Positions 6,926 to 11,235 of a DNA stretch of 11,235 nucleotides are shown piece by piece. Below the pieces are notes generated by a model. That model was given only the letters and a program-made list of their open reading frames with translations. It ran no database searches and was not told the DNA's origin. The position numbers were made by a program, and so were the translations under genes. Source of the stretch: Rhodospirillaceae bacterium UBA4479 (lineage in GTDB: Bacteria > Pseudomonadota > Alphaproteobacteria > Rhodospirillales > Casp-alpha2). How positions within the stretch are numbered: position 1 is the stretch's first letter; the number at the start of each line of letters is the position of its first letter. Where the stretch lies: NCBI GenBank assembly GCA_002389175.1, contig DGNZ01000190.1, forward strand, positions 1 to 11,235, in the 5' to 3' direction.

Positions 6926-8505
6926 GTCCTGAGCAAGATCAAGGCTCAAGACTGCTGGTCCCTGGCTGGCGCCGTTATGTTTTGGCGTTGTCTCTTGGTA
7001 TCCTGAGTGCCCTCGCGTTGCCGCCGCTCTATGCTGTGCCACTGTTATGGCCAGGCCTCGCCGGTCTCGCTTTGTTGAATTTCACGGCCCGCGATATGCG
7101 CATTGCCGCATTCGAGGGGTGGTTGTTCGGATTAGGCTGGTTTGGTGTCGGTCTTTACTGGATCGGCTATGCGTTCCTCGTCGATGCTGAACAGTTTGCA
7201 GCCTTGATGCCGGTCGCCGTGATCGGCATCAGCGTCGGCATGGCGCTCTACATGGCGATGGCGTCTGCGGCTGTGAATACATTGATGCGGCGCGGCGCAG
7301 GTGGGCCCATGGTTTTGGTGCCGGTTTTCGCTGGATGTTGGACCCTATCCGAATGGTTGCGGGGGATATTGCTGACCGGATTTCCTTGGAACCCGCTCGC
7401 GACCGTTTGGGGGCTGTCGCCCGAGATGATGCAGCCAGCTGCCTATGTCGGTGCGCTTGGCGTCAGTTTTCTGACCGCATGTGTGTTTGCAGCCCCTGCG
7501 GTGTTGTTCGTCAGACAGTCGTCGACCCTTGGACACATGTCCGCGCGACAAAAAATGATGGCAATGGCGATGAGTTTATTGCTTCCGTTGATGTGGGGTA
7601 TCGGCGCATATCGGTTGTCTGCGGCCGGTTTATTGACGCGTGATGATGTTGTGCTTCGTCTTGTTCAGCCAGCGATTGATCAAAAGCTCAAATGGCGCCC
7701 TGATTTACGTCAACAACACGTGCTCCGACAGATGGCGATGAGCAAACGGACGGCCGGTCCTGCTGTTACGCCAACCGATGTTATATGGGCCGAGACGAAC
7801 GTCCCGTTTCTGATTGAGCCGGGCTCCGAGGTCCCGGCGTCCCTTGCGGCTGCGGTGCCGAAAGATGGGCATTTGTTTTTCGGTGCGCCCAGACGTGATG
7901 CAGCGGGCCGGTATTTCAACAGCATGTTCGTGATCGACGATGATGGTGATGTCGTCGCGTCATTTGATAAATTTCACCTTGTGCCGTTTGGTGAATACGT
8001 CCCGTTGCGCGATTGGCTGCCGGTAGAAAAGCTGGTTGCTGGGCGCGGTGATTTTACCCCTGGGCCCGGACCACAAACGATCAAGGTCGAAGGCTTGCCG
8101 GCATTTTCCCCGGTCATCTGTTATGAGATTATTTTCTCTGGCAATGTTGTTGATTCGGACAATCGACCAGAATGGATACTCAATATAACCAACGACGCAT
8201 GGTTTGGACCCTCGTCCGGCCCCTACCAGCACCTTGTGCAAGCACAGTTCCGCGCCATCGAAGAAGGATTGCCCGTGGTGCGTGCAGCGAATACCGGGAT
8301 ATCAGCAGTGATTGATCCATTCGGTCGTGTCAGAAACCAATTAGCTCTGGAAAAACAAGGTGTTGTTGACGCACCGTTGCCTGAGGCCATTGCGCAAACA
8401 CTGTCGTCTAAGCTTGCTCACTTGGGTGGTTTTTTGTTGGCAGTTTTCGCGGTTTTATCGTCTTATACGAAAAGGATTAACGCTCGTATACATAAACGGG
8501 ATTAG
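6922..8505 (+). CDS. lnt: Apolipoprotein N-acyltransferase Lnt
   Basis: Lnt is the inner-membrane enzyme that adds the third acyl chain to the N-terminal cysteine of lipoproteins, the last step of lipoprotein maturation, using a phospholipid donor. The 527-residue product has an N-terminal bundle of hydrophobic segments (about 18-230), a periplasmic nitrilase-like domain (about 240-485), and a final transmembrane helix (about 500-515). The Glu-Lys-Cys catalytic triad is visible: E291 in IWAETNVPF, K350 in FDKFHLVPFGEYVP and C400 in PVICYEIIF. The accessory glutamates E358 and E402 are also present. Length is close to the usual 500-540. The ATG at 6922 overlaps the corC stop, which suggests coupled translation. 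It is the last gene of the operon; the 100 bases that follow hold a promoter for the next gene and no clear terminator. Confidence 0.97.
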   Translation: MSPEQDQGSRLLVPGWRRYVLALSLGILSALALPPLYAVPLLWPGLAGLALLNFTARDMRIAAFEGWLFGLGWFGVGLYWIGYAFLVDAEQFAALMPVAVIGISVGMALYMAMASAAVNTLMRRGAGGPMVLVPVFAGCWTLSEWLRGILLTGFPWNPLATVWGLSPEMMQPAAYVGALGVSFLTACVFAAPAVLFVRQSSTLGHMSARQKMMAMAMSLLLPLMWGIGAYRLSAAGLLTRDDVVLRLVQPAIDQKLKWRPDLRQQHVLRQMAMSKRTAGPAVTPTDVIWAETNVPFLIEPGSEVPASLAAAVPKDGHLFFGAPRRDAAGRYFNSMFVIDDDGDVVASFDKFHLVPFGEYVPLRDWLPVEKLVAGRGDFTPGPGPQTIKVEGLPAFSPVICYEIIFSGNVVDSDNRPEWILNITNDAWFGPSSGPYQHLVQAQFRAIEEGLPVVRAANTGISAVIDPFGRVRNQLALEKQGVVDAPLPEAIAQTLSSKLAHLGGFLLAVFAVLSSYTKRINARIHKRD

Positions 8506-8523
8506 GTTTTTAAACTTTCTTCT

Positions 8524-8553
8524 TTTACGTGCGCCTAGTTATTCCCGTATAAT
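8524..8553 (+). promoter_or_regulatory. Candidate sigma70 promoter for the XRE regulator
   Basis: A perfect TATAAT lies at 8548-8553. TTTACG at 8524-8529 (four of six -35 bases) is 18 bases upstream. Transcription would start near 8560, giving a leader of about 45 bases before the GTG at 8606. The spacer after lnt has no hairpin strong enough for a terminator, so read-through from lnt is also possible. Confidence 0.5.
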
Positions 8554-8605
8554 TGGTGTAAAAGTAAGCCTTACGCCCTTCGCCGAATAAGCCTCGGAGG
8601 ATTAA

Positions 8606-9133
8606 GTGATCAATTCATCGCCACCTATGATTATGAGCCCATCCAATGCCGGAGGTGGATCCGGTGGGCATAAGAAAGCGTCAACCGGGAAGTCGCATCC
8701 GGTTGATGTGCACGTCGGTAGCCGCGTTAGACTGCGTCGAACGATGCTTGGAATGTCCCAGGAAAAGTTAGGCGATGCCGTTGGTCTGACATTTCAGCAA
8801 ATTCAGAAGTACGAACGTGGTGCGAACCGGATCGGCTCAAGCCGCTTGTATCAGTTTAGTCACATCTTGGGTGTTCCGGTCGCATTCTTTTTCGAAGATA
8901 TGCCCGATGGTGCGATTGGTGATGTTGGTGCATTTGTCCCAAAAAGCAAGTTGAAGGGCCTTGATAGAGATGGGCTATCTGATCGCGAGCGGGCGCAAAT
9001 GGATGATGACCCTCTCTCTCGTCAAGAGACGCTCGAGCTCGTTCGTTCATACTACCGTATCAATGATCCAAAAGTCCGTCGTCGACTTTATGAATTGTTG
9101 CGGTCTATGGCGAATCTGCCCGACGAAGAGTAA
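8606..9133 (+). CDS. XRE-family helix-turn-helix regulator (PraR/PhrR-like)
   Basis: The 175-residue product has an N-terminal glycine/serine-rich tail (1-30), a Cro/C1-type helix-turn-helix (about 35-95) with VGSRVRLRRTMLGMSQEKLG and FQQIQKYERGANRIGSSRL, then FFFEDMP, and a charged C-terminal part that ends in a helical segment (about 138-170). This is a well-known alphaproteobacterial regulator type. Rhizobial PraR/PhrR proteins look similar and, as I recall, also sit between lnt and metK, so orthology is plausible but not proved. PraR is linked to biofilm and adhesion control; that role is not visible here. The GTG at 8606 is chosen because CGGAGG (8595-8600) lies five bases upstream. In-frame ATG codons a few residues in have no comparable site. 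Target genes are unknown. Confidence 0.9.
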   Translation: MINSSPPMIMSPSNAGGGSGGHKKASTGKSHPVDVHVGSRVRLRRTMLGMSQEKLGDAVGLTFQQIQKYERGANRIGSSRLYQFSHILGVPVAFFFEDMPDGAIGDVGAFVPKSKLKGLDRDGLSDRERAQMDDDPLSRQETLELVRSYYRINDPKVRRRLYELLRSMANLPDEE

Positions 9134-9279
9134 ACGCATATACCGCATTTTATCGTTGGCGAATGGGCAATAGATCGGCACGTGTTTGCCGCTAGGTCCC
9201 ATTTACCCCTGTCTTGTCACAGATTCGCTTGACGCTTGGTTTCGAAGTTGTCACAAACCGAATCGCAACAAACAGTTGC
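9134..9279 (+). other. Spacer upstream of the metK riboswitch with direct repeats
   Basis: No gene is seen. The octamer TTGTCACA occurs twice (9214-9221 and 9248-9255), each followed shortly by GATTCGC or GAATCGC. GATTCG (9222-9227) and CGAATC (9259-9264) also form an inverted repeat. A -35-like TTGACG lies at 9229-9234; 17 bases later is CACAAA, a poor -10, so promoter position is uncertain. A CGGCA/TGCCG stem (9176-9180 with 9187-9191) has no T run after it and is a weak terminator candidate. The repeats could be operator sites. Confidence 0.4.
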
Positions 9280-9336
9280 CGTGGATGGATTTGGACCGCT
9301 TGCCGCCACGAAAAATATAGCGCTAAGTGGGCGGTC
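9280..9336 (+). ncRNA. SAM-II (SAM-alpha) riboswitch aptamer upstream of metK
   Basis: SAM-II riboswitches are short H-type pseudoknots that bind S-adenosylmethionine and turn down methionine/SAM genes, mainly in alphaproteobacteria. The stem P1 pairs CGTGG (9280-9284) with CCACG (9306-9310), continuing past one bulged A as TGG with CCG. The loop contains GATTTGG...GCTTGC, closely like the family consensus as I remember it. A purine/AT-rich linker (9311-9319) leads to the conserved CGCTAA (9321-9326). The pseudoknot pairs GACCGC (9294-9299) with GCGGTC (9331-9336), six perfect base pairs. Location 66 bases before the metK start fits the function. The bulge in P1 and G instead of A after CGCTAA are small departures. 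A covariance-model hit would settle it. Confidence 0.87.
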
Positions 9337-9360
9337 GGGATTTCCCGGCTTCCAGCCCCC

Positions 9361-9399
9361 CGGTCCAGTGAGTGTAATGCCCAGGCAGGGAAGGGACCG
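9361..9399 (+). promoter_or_regulatory. Riboswitch expression platform: hairpin over the metK ribosome binding site
   Basis: CGGTCC (9361-9366) is perfectly complementary to GGACCG (9394-9399). The latter overlaps the likely Shine-Dalgarno sequence AAGGGA (9391-9396) and ends two bases before the GTG start, so this hairpin would block initiation. CGGTCC can also pair with the identical GGACCG in the aptamer loop (9293-9298), extended there to seven base pairs plus one G-U. The two pairings exclude each other. No T run follows, so control is inferred to be translational. Confidence 0.6.
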
Positions 9400-9401
9400 A
9401 C

Positions 9402-10577
9402 GTGAGCAGAAAAAATTACCTCTTTACCAGCGAGTCCGTGTCCGAAGGACACCCGGATAAAATTTGCGACCGTATTTCCGATGAAATTGTTGACGCATAT
9501 TTGGCGCTGGACCCAGGTGCGCGCGTGGCCGTTGAGACCTTGGTGACAACCAATTTGGTTGTTCTCGCAGGGGAAACGCGCTGCGCTCAAGAGATTTCAC
9601 CCGCCCGTTTGGAAGAACTGGCCCGGGCTGCAATCAAAGACATCGGCTACGACCAAGACAACTTCCATTGGGAAAAGTCGGACGTCAAAGTGTATGTGCA
9701 CCCGCAGTCCGTGGATATCGCCCAGGGCGTTGATGCGCTCGGCAATAAAGACGAAGGCGCCGGTGACCAAGGCATTATGTTCGGCTATGCCTGCAACGAA
9801 ACCGACGTCTTGATGCCGGCGCCGATCGTTTTCTCGCACCGTATTCTCAAAGATATGGCGAAAAAGCGCAAAAGCGGCGAATTCAAAGGGTTTGGTCCGG
9901 ACTCCAAAAGTCAGGTCACGCTGGAGTATCACAATGGCCAGCCGATCCGCGCGACATCGGTCGTGGTTTCAACCCAGCATGATGAAGATCTTAGCCAAGA
10001 CGACGTGCGTGAATTGGTGCGCCCCATCGTTGAAAACGTGCTGCCCGAGGGCTGGATGTGCCCGGATGAAGAACTGTATGTAAACCCAACGGGTCGTTTC
10101 GTCATTGGTGGCCCTGACGGGGATGCCGGCTTGACGGGTCGTAAGATCATTGTCGACACCTACGGTGGCGCAGCGCCACACGGGGGCGGCGCGTTCTCGG
10201 GTAAAGATCCCACGAAGGTGGACCGTTCTGCAGCTTATGCCGGTCGCTATCTTGCAAAGAATGTGGTGGCCGCAGGCCTCGCTGACAAATGCACAATCCA
10301 GTTGTCTTACGCGATTGGCGTTTCCAAGCCTTTATCGGTTTACATCGATACCTATGGCACGGGTCGAGTTGACGAAGATGCGATTGCAGCCGCGTTGCTG
10401 GATTTGGTCGATTTGTCGCCGCGTGGCATTCGCGAACACCTGTCTTTGAGCCGTCCGATTTATGCCCGTACCGCAGCGTATGGTCACTTTGGTCGCACGC
10501 CGGATGCCGATGGTGGTTTCTCTTGGGAGAAGACGGATCTGGCTGACAGCCTTAAGGCAGCATTCGGGGCTTCTTGA
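9402..10577 (+). CDS. metK: S-adenosylmethionine synthase MetK
   Basis: MetK makes S-adenosylmethionine from methionine and ATP, releasing phosphate and pyrophosphate; it is a cytoplasmic homotetramer in bacteria. The 391-residue product is full length. Visible motifs are the N-terminal FTSESVSEGHPDKICDRISD (8-27) with the ATP-contacting histidine H17, the signature GAGDQGIMFGY (119-129), the loop DVLMPAPIVFSHR, and the phosphate-binding GGGAFSGKD (261-269). The C-terminal region has ARTAAYGHFGR. No key residue is missing. The GTG at 9402 starts the protein at the family's usual SRKNYLFTSESV position and is preceded by AAGGGA five bases upstream. The leader carries a SAM-II aptamer, so MetK output is probably lowered when SAM is plentiful. 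trmB, a SAM-using methyltransferase gene, follows after 89 bases. Confidence 0.98.
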   Translation: MSRKNYLFTSESVSEGHPDKICDRISDEIVDAYLALDPGARVAVETLVTTNLVVLAGETRCAQEISPARLEELARAAIKDIGYDQDNFHWEKSDVKVYVHPQSVDIAQGVDALGNKDEGAGDQGIMFGYACNETDVLMPAPIVFSHRILKDMAKKRKSGEFKGFGPDSKSQVTLEYHNGQPIRATSVVVSTQHDEDLSQDDVRELVRPIVENVLPEGWMCPDEELYVNPTGRFVIGGPDGDAGLTGRKIIVDTYGGAAPHGGGAFSGKDPTKVDRSAAYAGRYLAKNVVAAGLADKCTIQLSYAIGVSKPLSVYIDTYGTGRVDEDAIAAALLDLVDLSPRGIREHLSLSRPIYARTAAYGHFGRTPDADGGFSWEKTDLADSLKAAFGAS

Positions 10578-10615
10578 CGCGCCGACTGTTGCGAGGCCTT
10601 TGGCAAACCCAACCC

Positions 10616-10647
10616 ATCTTTGGCTGATTTCATGTTGTGCCAAAGAT
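10616..10647 (+). repeat. Perfect inverted repeat between metK and trmB
   Basis: ATCTTTGGC (10616-10624) and GCCAAAGAT (10639-10647) form a perfect 9-base-pair stem around a 14-base loop. A further CTTTGGC lies upstream at 10598-10604 and could compete for the 3' arm. The stem ends just before GGGGAGGG (10652-10659), the trmB ribosome binding site. No T run follows, so it is not a standard terminator; an operator, RNA-stability element or translation-affecting structure are possible. Confidence 0.5.
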
Positions 10648-10666
10648 ATCACGGGGAGGGAAAAGC

Positions 10667-11235
10667 ATGAGTGATGACACACCAAGATCGCCGGACGGCC
10701 AGCCACTTTGGTATGGCCGTCGGCGGACTCATAAACTCAGGCCACACCGTGCCAAGCTTATCGATACGCTTTTGCCTGCGTTGCGGCTCGCCGCACGGGG
10801 GCAAAGCACCCCTGTAGATCTTGCCGAAAAATTCGGGCGGACTGCTGCTGAGATTCATTTAGAAATTGGCTTTGGCGCGGGCGAACACCTGAGCGGTGTG
10901 GCGGCCGCCGCACCGGACGTCGATTTCATTGGATGTGAGCCGTTTATCAACGGCGTTGCCTCGTTGTTGGCCGATATCGAGCGTGACGGCTCCACCAATA
11001 TTCGGTTGTTTGACGAAGATGCCCGTCAGTTACTGCCACGGTTGCCAGACGCGGCGATATCGAAAATTTATTTATTGTTTCCAGACCCCTGGCCAAAGGC
11101 GCGGCATAATAGGCGTCGGTTCGTCCAACAAGATGCTTTGAGCGAGCTCGCCCGCATCGCGCGCGATGGTGCGACGTTTATTTTTGCGTCCGATCATAAG
11201 GATTACGTCGCCTGGACCCTGGCCGAAGTGCAGCG
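10667..11235 (+). CDS. trmB: tRNA (guanine-N7-)-methyltransferase TrmB (3' truncated)
   Basis: TrmB methylates N7 of G46 in the variable loop of many tRNAs using S-adenosylmethionine. The frame is open from the ATG at 10667 to the right edge, giving 189 residues of a protein that is usually about 210-240 long, so only the end is missing. The SAM-binding motif LEIGFGAGEHL (65-75), the acidic strand end FIGCEPFINGV (87-97), and the diagnostic LLFPDPWPKARHNRRRFV (136-153) are present. The N-terminal WYGRRRTHKLRP (15-26) is also typical of the family. The start is supported by GGGGAGGG at 10652-10659, seven bases upstream. It follows metK after 89 bases that contain an inverted repeat and may share its transcript, placing a SAM consumer beside the SAM-making enzyme. 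Confidence 0.96.
   Translation, partial: MSDDTPRSPDGQPLWYGRRRTHKLRPHRAKLIDTLLPALRLAARGQSTPVDLAEKFGRTAAEIHLEIGFGAGEHLSGVAAAAPDVDFIGCEPFINGVASLLADIERDGSTNIRLFDEDARQLLPRLPDAAISKIYLLFPDPWPKARHNRRRFVQQDALSELARIARDGATFIFASDHKDYVAWTLAEVQ

Noticed and set aside
6238..6942. Long 234-codon frame on the minus strand opposite corC
   Set aside because: It lies wholly antisense to a clear CorC gene and has serine/arginine-rich low-complexity sequence, as expected from reading a GC-biased gene backwards.
9280..9336. SAM/SAH-type riboswitch, also known in front of alphaproteobacterial metK
   Set aside because: The GATTTGG...GCTTGC loop, CGCTAA and pseudoknot arrangement fit SAM-II better; I could not match the SAM/SAH conserved core.
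9192..9590. 132-codon minus-strand frame across the metK leader and start
   Set aside because: It overlaps the riboswitch and the conserved 5' end of metK in antisense and has no recognisable domain.

Overview
The window looks like chromosomal housekeeping DNA from an alphaproteobacterium, most likely Rhodospirillales-like; genus and species cannot be read from it. The evidence is a MucR/Ros-family regulator, an alpha-type Fur/Mur protein without the CxxC pairs, the gene order miaB-phoH-ybeY-corC-lnt-XRE regulator-metK-trmB that is familiar in this class, and a SAM-II (SAM-alpha) riboswitch in front of metK. I see no insertion sequence, phage gene, CRISPR array, tRNA or rRNA.

Layout. Positions 1-675 hold the 3' end of an unidentified multi-spanning membrane protein. 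tsaB (709-1383) follows on the same strand. It meets a small TusA-family gene (complement 1390-1641) end to end. An AT-rich region with two stacked sigma70-like promoters drives a MucR-family regulator (1852-2277). Two adjacent hairpins and a promoter then lead into fur/mur (2421-2843). After a 126-base gap comes a tight run, miaB-phoH-ybeY-corC-lnt (2970-8505), with overlapping or nearly touching ends, so probably one operon. An XRE regulator with its own promoter and GTG start (8606-9133) is followed by a 268-base leader, then metK (9402-10577), then trmB, which runs off the right edge.

How the genes fit together. Most products act on translation and RNA: TsaB (t6A37 on tRNA), MiaB (ms2i6A37), TrmB (m7G46), YbeY (16S rRNA maturation) and PhoH (ATPase usually beside YbeY). 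TusA-family proteins include a sulfur carrier for tRNA thiolation. MiaB and TrmB use S-adenosylmethionine, which MetK makes. CorC and Lnt are envelope functions that usually travel with ybeY. MucR, Fur/Mur and the XRE protein are three separate regulators.

The most interesting part is the metK leader. It carries a SAM-II-like pseudoknot aptamer (about 9280-9336), and the sequence GGACCG occurs twice, once in the aptamer loop and once over the metK ribosome binding site. A single CGGTCC between them can pair with either copy. This suggests a simple SAM-dependent translational switch. Otherwise the window is ordinary core genome, and I found no convincing undescribed protein system.
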